From Eurosta solidaginis (taxonomy: Eukaryota; Arthropoda; Insecta; Diptera; Tephritidae): a DNA stretch of 64,000 nt. Under the pieces are notes generated by a model, which saw only the letters and a program-made list of their open reading frames with translations, ran no database searches and was not told the DNA's origin. The first letter of the stretch is position 1. Every line of letters begins with the position of its first letter. The stretch is from positions 140,917,689 through 140,981,688 of the forward strand of contig NC_090321.1 in assembly GCF_040869045.1 (NCBI RefSeq), read 5' to 3'. The translations under genes and the position numbers were made by a program. Of the stretch, positions 20,846 through 34,229 are shown piece after piece.

Positions 20846-21451
20846 TTACATGTCAATGTCCAAAAACGAACGAACAATGGATATTGTTGATAGAATTACT
20901 GCCTTTTGAATAGGTAGACGCTTATCTTCTAATTTTAGGTTCTCCAGGGTCGTCATAAGGGTTTTGGGTACCACGCCTGTTGATGTAATGATTATTGGCT
21001 CTTTGCTTACTTTATCAAGGTGACATAACAGCTTCATTTCCTGAGCAAGTCCTATGTACTTTCGTTTCATTTCTGTATGCACGTCTTTCAAGTTGTGCGT
21101 ATTGGGAACCCCAATATTAATCAAATACGCGGTCTTTTCTTCCTTTTCTAATAGGACTATAGCCGGCCTGTTATTGGGTATACTTCTGTCTGTAAGTATA
21201 GTGCGGTCCCAGTATAGTTTATATTCGCTACTTTCTAGCATTGCCGAGGCAGTATATTTATAATACGGGACCTCTTCTGTAAGCAGATTCGTACGGATTG
21301 CCAAGCGCTGGTGAACGAGTTTCACTACGTTGTTATGTCGTGCTAAATAGTGTGTTGCTGCGAGCATAACGCAAGCTCCTGTTATGTGCTGTATTGTTTC
21401 CGACTGCTGTTGGCACTTCCGGAATTTGTCACAGTCTATTTTAGCGCGTAC
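20846..21451 (-). pseudogene. R2-superclade LINE endonuclease part, second copy
   Basis: A near-identical duplicate of 725-1330. The 173-residue frame differs at one position (SAM for SAV). The same replaced acidic residues (NRPA, LIN) and the same frameshift before the zinc motif are present, so the copy was dead before it was duplicated. Confidence 0.82.
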
Positions 21452-22558
21452 TTTAAGTAATTTTTTGTGACGATGACTTGGTCCTGTATTGCTATCATGA
21501 GGCCCTCAGTTTCCATAAAGATTCCTGAATTCTTCATCCATAGGCTTGAAGCAACGGGATCGATCCCTGGTTGGCTTACTGCATGGGGGTGTCTTCCATG
21601 GAGTGTTTTCATTTTCCATTCATCAATGAGTCGTGCTGTATGAATAGAATCGCTTTCTTCCTTCTGTATGTCGAGGTTAAACAGGTTTAAAAGCGTATAG
21701 TTTTTATCCGCTCCGCATGCAGCTTGGTGTAGTGCTGTGTTCTGCCCCAAGAAATACTGGCATAGGTTTGCGATCTGTTTTGTACAAAGATGTTGGATAT
21801 CTATCAGGCCACGACCTCCTAGACTTCTAGATAAGTTTATTCTCTTCATTGCAGATTTCTTGTGATGTGCTCCGTATTTTGTGTGCAGTGTTCGAGTCGC
21901 TCTTTTAACACCTTCCAAATGCGTGTCAGACCATTTTAATACTCCGAAACTATACATTAGCACTGGTATCGCAAACGTGTTTATTGTCTTAAATAAATTC
22001 CTACCTAGGAAGCAGTCAGTGATGTTCTGTATCATGACATTATGATGTATTCTTCTGGCCTGCATATAACCTAGGTATTTATAGGACTCATCTGCTTCTA
22101 ATGCATCTATTTTTTCATTATTCGCTAAGGGAAAATTATGCATTACTACATTTCCGTGCTGAACACTCAGTCTTTTACATTTATCTAGCCCAAATATCAT
22201 ACAAATATCTCTTGAGAAATCTTCGATTATTTGAAGGAATTCTTTCATGTGCTGCTCAGACTCTGCGTATAACTTAATATCGTCCATATAGAGGAGGTGT
22301 GAGACCTTATACGATGCACCTTCTTTTCCTTTCATGCTAAATCCGTTTTTGGTATCGTTAATCAATGGCGATAGTGGATTAAGCGCGAGGCAGAACCAAA
22401 GAGGACTTAAGCTATCTCCTTGTAGTATGCCTCTTCTAATGGGTATCGAGGAAATACTTTGGAGTCCATTTTTTTCTACCTTTATATTAAGTCGCTTTCA
22501 TGTTTGTCCCCTAATTTCCATACGAATTTTTGACCCACCGAAAAGACTTTTTCGGTAA
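21436..22558 (-). pseudogene. R2-superclade LINE reverse transcriptase, second copy
   Basis: A duplicate of 1315-2437 with the YMDD box and the QGDSLSPLWF block. The 309-residue frame differs from copy 1 at a handful of positions (for example THLEG for TQLEG, AHHKK for AHDKK). It is truncated at the satellite junction at the same point. Confidence 0.85.
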
Positions 22559-22930
22559 CTTCCCGTTGAGTTAGACACTCGATATTTAGAATATAGTTCA
22601 GATCAGGGAGACATTACAATGCAAGTGAAAATATACCGCTAGGTGGCGCACGGGTCGATATATACAGAAAATTTATTTCAAAATGGAAATTTTGCGATCC
22701 ACTTTTAACTAACTTCTAGTTGATCCACAGACTTGAAACTTAGCAGATAGTTTGCGAGTCGATGGCACTACCATTCGTGGAAAACAAAATGCCGCCAAGT
22801 GGCAGACGAATCGAGATAAACGAAAATCCCTGAAAACGCAGGGAATCTTGCGATCATTTTTAAGTACCTTCCCGGTAGGCTAGAGACTTGAAACTTGGGC
22901 CGTGAGTCAAAACCCGGTGACAATGCAATA
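22559..22930. repeat. TTCCCGGT satellite, left segment, copy 2
   Basis: Equivalent of 2438-2809, ending in the target duplication CAATGCAATA (22921-22930). An exact AGGTGGCGC lies at 22641-22649. Confidence 0.85.
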
Positions 22931-23990
22931 GGTTAGGTTAGGTTCAAGTGGCTGCCGTCCACATTGGAGCAGCACACTTAGGCCTTTATAGGCCCCTTGT
23001 GAAACCACACGGATTTAATCAAACCACTTCGTTGAGTTTATGAAGCTAACTAAGCGTCGTGTATTGATCTCAGCTATATCAGTCAGATCTACGAGAAACA
23101 TCTTGCCCATAAAACGTTGCCTTTTTCTACCGAGCGCTGGACATTTACAGATGCCTAACAGCTTCAGGTTCTTCTTCGTTGCCGCAGCTTCTACAATAAT
23201 CATTAAATGGAGCGCCAATCCTTTCCGCATGCGTTCCAATACAAACATGACCCGTAAGAAGACCTACAACTAAGGGAATATCCCTCTTACGTAGGGTGAG
23301 AAGCTCTCGTGATCTCTTGTCATTCCATTCCGGCCATGTGAGTTTTGCCGTGTGGCATCTATCATGATGCTTCCACCTGGCTCCTGCTTCAATCAGTATA
23401 TCCTCCTTTATCTTGAGCTTGCAGGTGGAGAGAGGCATGCTCAACCTCTTCCAGGATGGCGAAAGGGGAAGGGAGGTACCCTTTCTTGCAAGCTCATCCG
23501 CCATCTCATTACCTGGTATGCCCTTATGTCCCGGAACCCATACCAGATGCAGAGTAAACTGTTCAGCCATCACGTTAAGTGTTCTGCGACAGCCTACCAC
23601 AGTTTCAGAAGTAGCTGTGACAGAGTCAAGGGCTTTCAGTGCTCCTTGAATCTCTGAGAAAATATAAATGTGCTTCTGAGAGACTGCCTTCTGCCTAAGG
23701 CAGTCCACAGCGTCTTGTCCGAAAGGCGAAACGATCTTTGTATCTCCAATCGTTCCGAATAGACACCCCCTTCGAACCTGTTATCCAGTTTAGATCCATC
23801 TGTGTAGATCTGACTGCTGTTAGCGGGCCAATCAGGGTCATTGACCCACTGTTCCCTCTCAGGGATTAATATCTTGTATCCCTTGTTAAAGTTGGTATGT
23901 GGTTTGCAGAAATCTGTCCATTCTGGTATGCAGAATCTGTCGAGAATTTCAGTATGTTTGCAGTGCGACCATGTGGTCAGTTTCTTCAGC
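22931..23990 (-). mobile_element. 5'-truncated RNase H LINE, copy 2
   Basis: The same insertion as 2810-3869 with the same 10-bp duplication (second half 23991-24000). Frames 23145-23708 and 23636-23998 repeat the RNase H and Cys-rich modules with the same frameshift. A shared insertion point shows that integration preceded the 20-kb duplication. Confidence 0.88.
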
Positions 23991-25391
23991 CAATGCAATA
24001 CTTGATCAAATAAAATTCGCTAGGTGGCGCATGGATCGAGATATTAAGAAAATTTATTTTGATTTGGGAATGTTTCAATCAAGTTTTAACTAACTTCCCG
24101 ATGACCTACAGACATGAAAATTGGCACACAGTTCGAGGCTTGGTGACAATACAATCTACAGAAAACAAAATTCCACTAGGTGCCTCGCTAAGTGAGATAA
24201 CTACAAATCCTTTAAAAACGAGGGGAATCTTTCAATCGATTTTTGAGTAACTTCCCGGTGAGCTGGAGATACGAAACTTGAGCCGTAAGTCAGAACCCGG
24301 TGACAATGCAATATTTTATCAAAAAAATTCCGCTAGCTGGCGCATGGATCGAGATATTAGGAAAATTAATTTTAATTTGGGAATCTTTCGATCAATTTTT
24401 AACTAACTTCCCGGTTATCTAGAGACTTGTAACTTGTCACATAGTTCGAAACCCGGTGACAATACAATTCGTAGAAAACAAAGTTCCGCTAGGAGGCGTG
24501 CTAAGTGAGATAACTACAAATCCCTTAAAATCGAGGGAAATTTTGGGATCGATTTTTAAGTAACTTCCCGGTGAGCTAGAGACTTGAAATTTGGGCCGTG
24601 TGTCAGAACCCGGTGACAATGCAATATTTGATCAAAAAAATTTCGCTAGGTATATTAAGAAAATTAATTTTTATTTGGGAATTTTTCAATAAATTTTTAA
24701 CTAACTTCCCGGTGACCTACAGACTTGAAACTTGGCACACAGTTCGAGGCTTGGTGACAATACAATCTATAGAAAACAAAATTCTGCTAGGTGGCGCGCT
24801 AAGTGAGATAACTACAAATCCTTGAAAAAGGAGGGGAATCTTGAAATCGATTTTTGAGTAACTTTCCGGTGAGCTGGATATATAAGACTTGAGCCGTAAG
24901 TCAGAACCCGGTGACAATGCAAAATTCGCTAGGTGGCACGCGGATCGAGTTAGTATGAAAACAAATTTTAATTTGGGAATCTTTCAATAAATTTTTAACG
25001 AACTTCCCGGTTACCTAGAGCTTGCACTTAATTGGAGGCCTGTGACAATGCAACTTATAGAAAACAAAGTTCCGCTAGGAGGCGCGCTAGTCAAGATAAC
25101 TGCAAATCCTTTAAAAACGGGGAGAATCTTGCGATCGATTTTCGAGTAACTTCCCGATGAGCTAGAGACATGAAAATTGGGCCGTAAGTTAGAACCCGGT
25201 GACAATGCAATATTTTATCAAAAAAATTCCGCTAGTTGGCGCATGGATCGAGATATTGAGAAAACTACTTTTAAATTGGGAATCTTGCAATCGATTTTTA
25301 ACTAACTTCCTGGATATCTAGAGACTTGAAACCTGAAATATAGTTTAAAACTCCGTGACAGTGCAATGTTTGATCAAAAAATTTGAGATAC
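23991..25391. repeat. TTCCCGGT dimeric satellite, main array, copy 2
   Basis: Unit for unit the same as 3870-5270. Exact AGGTGGCGC boxes lie at 24022-24030 (copy 1 has AGGTGGTGC there) and 24789-24797. Position 24195 corresponds to the junction point reused at 48896 and 59735. Confidence 0.88.
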
Positions 25392-26025
25392 GTAACACAC
25401 AAGTGGAACTATTTAGAAGATTAGGCCATACCTTCATGGCTAGCCTCCTGAGTGTTGCATACTTTTAGACGTACGCGATTTTCACCACGACTCATTTAGA
25501 CTTTTAGGCGTATGCCAATTTCACCACGATTTTCAGCTGTACAAATTAAGAAGCTGACAAACGAGGTGGAATTCTCTTGTTATAATGCACATTCACCAGC
25601 AAAGAAAATTCACCACATCATAAATTGTGTTGAACTTACTTCCTCAACAATTGCGATCATATTCACCAACAATGATTGTGTTGCACTATCCGGTTTCGCC
25701 AATTATGAGAATAATCGCCAACAAGAATCATTCACCACATTTATCCTCTTTGCCAACTCACCTGCTCCACCAATATCAAGAACATCGAACAGCTATAATA
25801 ATTCACCGATTTATATGTAGCACACATACATCTTTCTACAGTCACCTAAGCCGAATACAGATATAGACGTAGTACGTCCGAGCAACGCCAGGGAACGGGT
25901 AGATATTTTGAACAAATAAATAAAGATACGAATTTTCACTTAGGAATTACTTAAATTACTACTCAAAGTTGCAATTGCCTTTTTGTAGGCAGCACTAAAA
26001 AATTAAAAATAAAAAGAATATAAAA
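25392..26025. other. TTCACCA-motif stretch, copy 2
   Basis: Equivalent of 5271-5904 with isolated substitutions; no gene is seen. Confidence 0.55.
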
Positions 26026-26397
26026 AAAATTTTAAGGACTACCTTTATATAAATGGACCAAAAAATATAAGGCAATTTTTCCTTTAATACATAGTCTTGT
26101 TGAATTTTGACTAAAAAACTTTAACAATAGTTCTTGTAAAAGAATTTTGGGATTTAAAATTATAAAGGTACAGCGCGTGTTTAGATTTTAAATAATCAAT
26201 TAGTTAATCCCAAGTACATGGTTTGCCTTAAATTTAAAAATTGCGCTGCACCTTTATAGTTTTAAATCCCAAAATTATTTTACAAGAGCTATTGTTAAAG
26301 TTTTTTAGTCAAAATTGAGCAAGACTATGTCTGCATTAAAGGAAAAATTGCCTTCTATTTTGTGGTCCATTTATATAAAGGTAGTCCTTAAAATTTT
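26026..26397. mobile_element. Palindromic element, copy 2 (core in copy-1 orientation)
   Basis: Arms as in 5905-6275. The core shows CCAAGTACATGGTTTGCC at 26210-26227 on the plus strand. Confidence 0.8.
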
Positions 26398-26413
26398 GTT
26401 TACCTTTATATTG

Positions 26414-26604
26414 TTTTTAGATTAAGTTTTATCACTCATGTATTCGAAAGATGTTCAAGAATAGTTATTATGATTGGGGCTAGTTTATATACTTTTAGCA
26501 CCTCAGTTAACCATGAGTGGGGTACACTGTCACAGGCTTTCTTGTAGTCGATATATGCCTATATATTTCTTTGTTTGTGGTATGCTTGTTCCATTACAAT
26601 GGAT
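26414..26604 (-). pseudogene. LINE RT motif A fragment, copy 2
   Basis: The same fragment as 6292-6482, with KACDS in motif A. Confidence 0.78.
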
Positions 26605-26790
26605 TTTATACGCATTTTAAATAATTGGGTTTTATTTTATCTTATTATTTTTTTTTGTTTTATTTATTTACTTTAATTAGATTTTATTTAATTTTTTTAT
26701 TTTATTTTGTTTTATTTCAATTTACTTCCTTTAATTCAAATTATTTGATGTTTTTTTGTATCGCCTTCAATTTTATTTCATTTCATTAAA

Positions 26791-27702
26791 TTTTTTTTTT
26801 ATTATAAATGTAAATTATATAAAATTTATATGAAATTTGTAAATTAAAAAAAATTAACAAAAGTATGGAACATATTGTTGGACATTTTTTGTACATAAAG
26901 AATTGAACAAAAAATTTGGAGCTTTTTTTGGAAACTTTTAGAGCATTTGAGTATTAAGAAAACGGTTTTTGGATATTTTAAAGGACGGTCTGGCAACACT
27001 GCACATGGACGTTCAAAGTTGTCATTTGCACCTAAAAGTATGCAGTAGTTGCAGACTGACAGCTCACATGTACACGAAATAACCCATTTCACCATGGCTA
27101 ATATCGGCGCCTCGCCGAACAAAATTATCCAACTTATTATCCAATTTTTTGGGCAGCGTTAGTATATGATTACCCAAGTTTTTATCCACTCATGGTTGGA
27201 AGGGTATGTAGAAGGTAACGAAGAGCTATCTCACACACACAGTAGTGGCAATCAGCCGCAGTAGTTACTCACACATACATACGCATATGGCTATAAACTA
27301 ATAGTATCCCTGCAAACCAAAACTGCGTAAAAAACTGGATAATGCATGAGTAAAAAAGTGGCTAAAAAAGTGGAGAATTTTGTATAGGCAGTGTGCGGAT
27401 TTTATCCATGGTGAAATGGAATATTCCGTGTACGTGTGAGCTGTTAGTCGGCAACGATTGCATACTTTTAGGTGCCAATCACACCTTTGAACGTCAATGT
27501 GTAGTGTTGCCAGACCGTCCTTTAAAACATCCAAAATCGTTTTCCTAATACCCTAAAATTCCACATGCAGAATGAAAAATGCTCCAAATTTTTTTATTAA
27601 CTGTGTTATGTACAAATGTTCCATACTTTTTATTAATTCTTTTTTAATTTACAGATTTCATATAGAATTCATATAATTTAGATTTTTCAAAAAAAAAAAT
27701 TG
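26791..27702. mobile_element. Foldback element 2, copy 2
   Basis: Inverted arms and spacer as in 6669-7580. Flanking T-rich (left) and A-rich (right) tracts are also conserved. The frame 26844-27122 is the arm-derived open frame, not a gene. Confidence 0.75.
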
Positions 27703-28150
27703 AAATAATATAACAACAGAATAAAATCAAATAAAATTGAAAATGATACAAAAAATAACATAAAATAAATTGAATTAAACAAGGTAAAATGAAACAAAAG
27801 CAAAATGAAATAAAAAAAATGAAAGAAAATTTAATTTAAGTAAATAAGTAAAAATAAAAGAAAATTTAGTAAAACAAATAAAGTAAAAAAATAAGTTGGA
27901 ATGAAGCTAGAGAGAATAAAATTAAAGTGAATTGACATAAAAAAATGGAGTGGAACGAGTTAAAAGAAAAATAAATTCAATGAAATGAAATGGAATGAAG
28001 TGAGATGAAACAAAATAAAATGAAACGGAAATAGGTTAAATGAAACAGAAAATAATTAACTGGCGAAAAAATATGAAAATATGATATGGAAAAGAAACAA
28101 AAATGAATCTATATGAAATGAAACGGAATGATATAAAATTAAATTTAAAC
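27703..28150. repeat. GAAAT simple-repeat array, copy 2
   Basis: As 7581-8027, ending AAATTTAAA before the family-2 hairpin end. Confidence 0.78.
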
Positions 28151-28325
28151 AAGTAAGGACGGGACTGTCTTCGGCTGTGCCGAAGACTTCATACCTTTCA
28201 TGAATGGGGCTGAACAATAATCTTATGCCGTTCGTAATCTCCGAATAATCGGATGTATAAGATAAGAAATATATAATGAACAGATCTACATACCTAAACG
28301 ATTCTTAAGATAAATATAAAATAAA
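28151..28325 (-). mobile_element. Family-2 hairpin end, copy 2
   Basis: Hairpin at 28167-28187 followed by the CATACCTTTCATGAA sub-terminal repeat. The body is interrupted by family 1 at 28326. Confidence 0.72.
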
Positions 28326-31300
28326 CAAGTAAGGAAGGTTAAGTTCGGGTGTACCGAACATTACATACTCAGTTGAGAGCTATGGTGACAACATAAGGGA
28401 AAATAACCATGTAGGAAAATGAACCGAGGGAAACCCTGGAATGTGTTTGTATGACATGTGTATCAAAAGAAAGGCATTAAAGAGTATTTTATGAGGGAGT
28501 GGGCCATAGTTCTATAGGTGGACGCCATTTAGGGATATAGCCATAAAGGCGGATCAGGGTTGACTCTAGAGTGCGTTTGTACGATATGGGTATCAAATTA
28601 AAGGTGTTAATGAGTATTTTAAAATGGAGTAATCCTTAGTTCCATAGGTGGACGCCGTTTCGAAATATCGCCATAAAGGTGTACCAGGGTTGACTCTAGA
28701 ATGTGTTTGTACGATATGGGTATCAAATTAAAGGTATTAATGAGGGTTTTAAAAGGGAGTGGTGCTTGTTGTATAGGTGGTCGCCTTTTCGAGATATCGC
28801 CATAAAGGTGGACCAGGGGTGACTCTAGAATGCGTTTGTACGATATGGGTATCAAATGAAAGGTGTTAATGAGTATTTTGAAAGGAAGTAATACTTAGTT
28901 CCATAGGTGGACGCCGTTTCGAGATATCGCCATAAAGGTGGACCAGGGGTGACCCTAGAATTTGTTTGTACAATATGGGTATCAAAAGAAAGGTGTTAAT
29001 AAGTATTTTAAAAGGGAGTAATCCTTAGTCCAATAGGTGGACGCCGTTTCGAGATATAGCCATAAAGGTGGACCAGGGGTGACCCTAGAATTTGTTTGTA
29101 CAATATGGGCATCAAACGAAAGGTGTTAATGAGTATTTTAAAAGGGAGTGGGCCTTAATTCTATAGGTGGACGCTGTTTCGAAATATCGCCATAAAGGTG
29201 GACCAGGGGTGACTCTAGAATGTGTTTGTACGATATGGGTATCAAATTAAAGGTATTAATGAGGGTTTTAAAAGGGAGTGGTGGTTGTTGTATAGGTTGT
29301 CGCATTTTCGAAATATCGCCATAAAGGTGGACCAGGGGTGACTCTAGAATTTGTTTGTACAATATGGGTAACAAAAGAAAGGTGTTAATAAGTATTTTAA
29401 AAGGGAGTAATCCTTAGTTCCATAGGTGGACGCCGTTTCGAGATATCGCCATAAAGGTGAGACAGGGGTGACTCTAGAATTCGTTTGTGCAATATGGGTA
29501 TCAAACGAAAGGAGTTAATGAGTATTTTAAAAGGGAGTGGGCCTTAGTTCTCGCGTTATCGCAATAAAGGTGGACCAGGGGTGACTCTAGACTTTGTTAA
29601 TACGATATGGGTATAAAATGAAAGGTGTTAATGAGTATTTTTAAAAGGGAGTGGGCCTTCGTTCTATAGGCATTCGCCTTTTCGAGATATCGCCATAAAG
29701 GTGGACCAGGAGTGACTTTAGAATATGTTTGTACGATATGGGTATCAAATGAAAGGTGTTAATGAGGGTTGTTAAAGGGGGTGGTGGTTGTTGTATAGGT
29801 GGTCGCATTTTCGAAATATCGCCATAAAGGTGGACCAGGGGTGACTATAGAATTTGTTTGTACAATATGGGTATCAAAAGAAAGGTGTTAATGAGTATTT
29901 TAACAGGGAGTAATCCTTAGTTCCATAGGTGGACGCCGTTTCGAGATATCGCCATAAAGGTAGGCCAGGGGTGACTCTAGAATTCGTTTGTGCAATATGG
30001 GTATCAAACGAAAGGAGTTAATGAGTATTTTAAAAGGGAGTGGGCCTTAGTTCTATAGGTGGACGCCTTTTCGAGATATCGCCATAAAGGTGGACCAGAG
30101 GTGACTCTAGAATGAGTTTGTACGATATGGGTATCAAATTAAAGGTATTAATGAGAGTTTTAAAAGGGAGTGGTGGTAGTTGTATATGTGAAGGCGTTTT
30201 CCAGATATCGACCAAAATGTGGACCAGGGTGACCCAGAACATCATCTGTTGGATACCGCTAATTTTTTTATATATGTAATACCTGCCAAGATTTTAAGGG
30301 TTTTTTATTTCGCCCTGCAGAACTTTTTCATTTTATTCTACTTAATATGGTAGGTGCCACAACCATTTTACAAAGTTTTTTCTAAAGTTATATTTCGCTT
30401 CAATAAAACAATCCTATTACCTTACCATTTTTCATCCCTTTTTTCGTATTTGGTATAGAATTATGGCATTTTTTTCATTTTTTGTAATTTTCGATATCGA
30501 AAAAGTGGGCGTGGTCATAGTCGGATTCGTTCATTTTTCATACCAAGATAAAGTGAGTTCAGATAAGTACGTGATCTAAGTTCAGTAAAGATATGTTGAT
30601 ATTTGCTCTAGTTATCGTGTTGACGGCCATGCGGAAGGACAGACGGACGACTGTGTATAAAAACTGGGCGTGGCATCAACCGATTTCGCCCATTTTCATA
30701 GAAAACAGTTAACGCCATAAAATCTATACCCCTACCAAATTTCAAAAGGATTGGTTAATTTTTGTTCGACTTATGGCGTTAAAAGTATCCTAGACAAATT
30801 AAATGAAAAAGGGCGGAGCCACGCCCATTTTGAAATTTTCTTTTATTTTTTATTTTGTTGCACTATATCATTACTGGAGTTGAATGTTGACATAATTTAC
30901 TTATATACTGTAAAGATATTAAATTTTTTGTTAAAATTTTACTTTAAAAAAAATTTTTTTTTAAAAGTGGGCGTGGTCCTTCTCCGATTTTTCTAATTTT
31001 TATTAAGCGTACATATAGTAATAGGAGTAACGTTCCTGCCAAATTTCATCATGATATCTTCAACGACTGCCAAATTACAGCTTGCAAAACGTCTAAATTA
31101 CTTTCTCTTAAAAGTGGGCGGTGCCACGACCATTGTCCAAAATTTTACTAGTTTTTAATTTTGCGTCATAAGTTCAACTCGCGCACCAGGTTTCATCGCT
31201 TTACCGGTCTTTGGTAATGAATTATCGCAATTTTTCGGTTTTTCGAAATTTTCGATATCGAAAAAGTGGGCGTGGTTATAGTCCGATATCGTTCATTTTA

Positions 31301-31551
31301 AATAGCGATCTGAGAAGAGTGCTCAGGAACCTACATACCAAATTTCATCAAGATACCTCAAAATTTACTCAAGTTATCGTGTTAACGGACGGACGGACGG
31401 ACGGACATGGCTCAATCAAATTTTTTTTTCGATCCCGATTATTTTGATATATGGAAGTCTATATCTATCTCGATTCCTTTATATATGTACAACCAACCGT
31501 TATCCAATCAAACTTAATATACTCTGTGAGCTCTGCTCAACTGAGTATAAA
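28326..31551 (-). mobile_element. Family-1 Helentron-like element nested in family 2
   Basis: Hairpin at 28343-28359, then TACTCAGTTGAG, about fourteen 130-bp units to about 30245, the CCACGCCCA-box region with GGGCGGAGCCACGCCC and CGATATCGAAAAAGTGGGCG, an ACGG tetranucleotide tract near 31384-31404, and the terminal CTCAACTGAGTATAAAA (31536-31551). It is followed directly by the family-2 header AGGTAGATACTT. No transposase or helicase frame is present. Confidence 0.72.
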
Positions 31552-33617
31552 AATAGGTAGATACTTAGTGTGAGCATGCAAAGTTTCAGGTTTTTTGTGG
31601 TCTGCGTGTAAAAACTATGACTACGAATCACGTATTTCAACAATATATGACGTAAACGTAACTATTTGATGAAATTTGATGGGTGATAAATTATGGCATT
31701 TTTTTCATTTTTCGTAATTTTCGATATCGAAAAAGTGGGCGTGTGAAAACAGTTAACGCCATAAAATCTATACCCCTACCAAATTTCAAAAGGATTGGTT
31801 AATTTTTGTTCGACTTATGGCGTTAAAAGTATCCTAGACAAATTAAATGAAAAAGGGCGGAGCCACGCCCATTTTGAAATTTTCTTTTATTTTTTATTTT
31901 GTTGCACTATATCATTACTGGAGTTGAATGTTGACATAATTTACTTATATACTGTAAAGATATTAAATTTTTTGTTAAAATTTTACTTTAAAAAAAATTT
32001 TTTTTTAAAAGTGGGCGTGGTCCTTCTCCGATTTTTCTAATTTTTATTAAGCGTACATATAGTAATAGGAGTAACGTTCCTGCCAAATTTCATCATGATA
32101 TCTTCAACGACTGCCAAATTACAGCTTGCAAAACGTCTAAATTACTTTCTCTTAAAAGTGGGCGGTGCCACGACCATTGTCCAAAATTTTACTAGTTTTT
32201 AATTTTGCGTCATAAGTTCAACTCGCGCACCAGGTTTCATCGCTTTACCGGTCTTTGGTAATGAATTATCGCAATTTTTCGGTTTTTCGAAATTTTCGAT
32301 ATCGAAAAAGTGGGCGTGGTTATAGTCCGATATCGTTCATTTTAAATAGCGATCTGAGAAGAGTGCTCAGGAACCTACATACCAAATTTCATCAAGATAC
32401 CTCAAAATTTACTCAAGTTATCGTGTTAACGGACGGACGGACGGACGGACATGGCTCAATCAAATTTTTTTTTCGATCCCGATTATTTTGATATATGGAA
32501 GTCTATATCTATCTCGATTCCTTTATATATGTACAACCAACCGTTATCCAATCAAACTTAATATACTCTGTGAGCTCTGCTCAACTGAGTATAAAAATAG
32601 GTAGATACTTAGTGTGAGCATGCAAAGTTTCAGATTTTTTGTGGTCTGCGTGTAAAAACTATGACTACGAATCACGTATTTCAACAATATATGACGTAAA
32701 CGTAACTATTTGATGAAATTTGATGGGTGATAAATTATGGCATTTTTTTCATTTTTCGTAATTTTCGATATCGAAAAAGTGGGCGTGTGAAAACAGTTAA
32801 CGCCATAAAATCTATACCCCTACCAAATTTCAAAAGGATTGGTTAATTTTTGTTCGACTTATGGCGTTAAAAGTATCCTAGACAAATTAAATGAAAAAGG
32901 GCGGAGCCACGCCCATTTTGAAATTTTCTTTTATTTTTTATTTTGTTGCACTATATCATTACTGGAGTTGAATGTTGACATAATTTACTTATATACTGTA
33001 AAGATATTAAATTTTTTGTTAAAATTTTACTTTAAAAAAATTTTTTTTTAAAAGTGGGCGTGGTCCTTCTCCGATTTTTCTAATTTTTATTAAGCGTACA
33101 TATAGTAATAGGAGTAACGTTCCTGCCAAATTGCATCATGATATCTTCAACGACTGCCAAATTACAGCTTGCAAAACTTCTAAATTACTTTCTCTTAAAA
33201 GTGGGCGGTGCCACGCCCATTGTCCAAAATTTTGCTAGTTTTTAATTTTGCGTCATAAGTTCAACTCATCGCTTTATCGGGCTTTGGTAATGAATTATCG
33301 TAATTTTTCTGTTTTTCGAAATTTTCGATATCGAAAAAGTGGGCGTGGTTATAGTCCGATATCGTTCATTTTAAATAGCAATCTGAGATGAGTGCTCAGG
33401 AACCTACATACCAAATTTCATCAAGATACCTCAAACTTTACTCAAGTTATCGTGTTAACGGACGGACGGACGGACATTGCTCAATCAAATTTTTTTTTCG
33501 ATCCTGATTATTTTGATATATGGAAGTCTATATCTATCTCGATTCCTTTATATATGTACAACCAACCGTTATCCAATCAAACTTAATATACTCTGTGAGC
33601 TCTGCTCAACTGAGTAT
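30702..33617. repeat. 1,044-bp direct triplication spanning family-1 and family-2 parts
   Basis: Units start at 30702, 31746 and 32790 at GAAAACAGTTAACGCC. Units 1 and 2 are almost identical; unit 3 differs at scattered sites and lacks about 20 bp near 33266. Each of the first two ends with a family-2 header, then a jump into a short piece of family 1 (TTTTTCATTTTTCGTAATTT) and back, so the repeated unit is chimeric. Identical 81-codon frames at 30751 and 31795 are copies of the same non-coding sequence. Confidence 0.88.
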
Positions 33618-34229
33618 AAAAATAGGTAGGTACTTTGTGTGAGGATGCAAAGTTTCAGGTTTTTTGTGGTCTGCGTGTAAAAACTATGACTACGAATCAC
33701 GTAATTCAACAATATATGACATAAACGTAACTATTTGATGAAATTTGATGAATTTTGAAGCTTCTAGCCGTAAAAAAGGGGCAAAAAAATACAGTTTATA
33801 TGGGGTATATAATATATATACAACCGATATCTATGATTTTTTCAGACAACTATATATGCTATATACGTAAGCATTTGGTGAAATTTGAAGCTTCTAGCTG
33901 CTAAAATGGGGCAGAAACTGCGCAAAGTTTCTTACCTGAACAATCGGTTGTATGAGATATATACTATATATACCACCGATCTCAATGATTTTTTCAGACA
34001 ACAAAATATGCTATAGACGTAAGCATTTGGTGAAATTTGAAGCTTCTAGCTGTTAAAATGGGGAAGAAATTGCGCAAAGTTTCTTATCTCAACAATCGGT
34101 TGTATGAGATATATACTATATATACCACCGGTCTCCAAGATTTTTTCAGACAACAGTATATGCTATACACGTAAACATTTGGTGAAATTTGAACATATAT
34201 AAACAATTTTTAAGATAAATATAAAATAA
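33618..34229 (-). mobile_element. Family-2 internal sequence with 152-bp-type repeats
   Basis: It begins with the header AGGTAGGTACTTTGTGTGAG and continues with units containing GATTTTTTCAGACAAC, GTGAAATTTGAAGCTTCTAG and ACTATATATACCACC. It stops at the next hairpin end at 34230. Confidence 0.7.

Noticed and set aside
28619..30245. Repeated minus-strand frames with LVHLYGDISK-like words
   Set aside because: They are the 130-bp minisatellite translated. The unit is not a multiple of three, so frames end after one or two units.
28400..30245. CRISPR-like array of regular repeats
   Set aside because: Units are contiguous 130-bp tandem repeats without unique spacers, in a eukaryotic context.
30751..33051. 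Three identical or similar 70-81 codon frames
   Set aside because: Copies of the 1,044-bp triplication of non-coding family-1 sequence; the same sequence in other copies (43850, 55563) differs by frame-changing indels.
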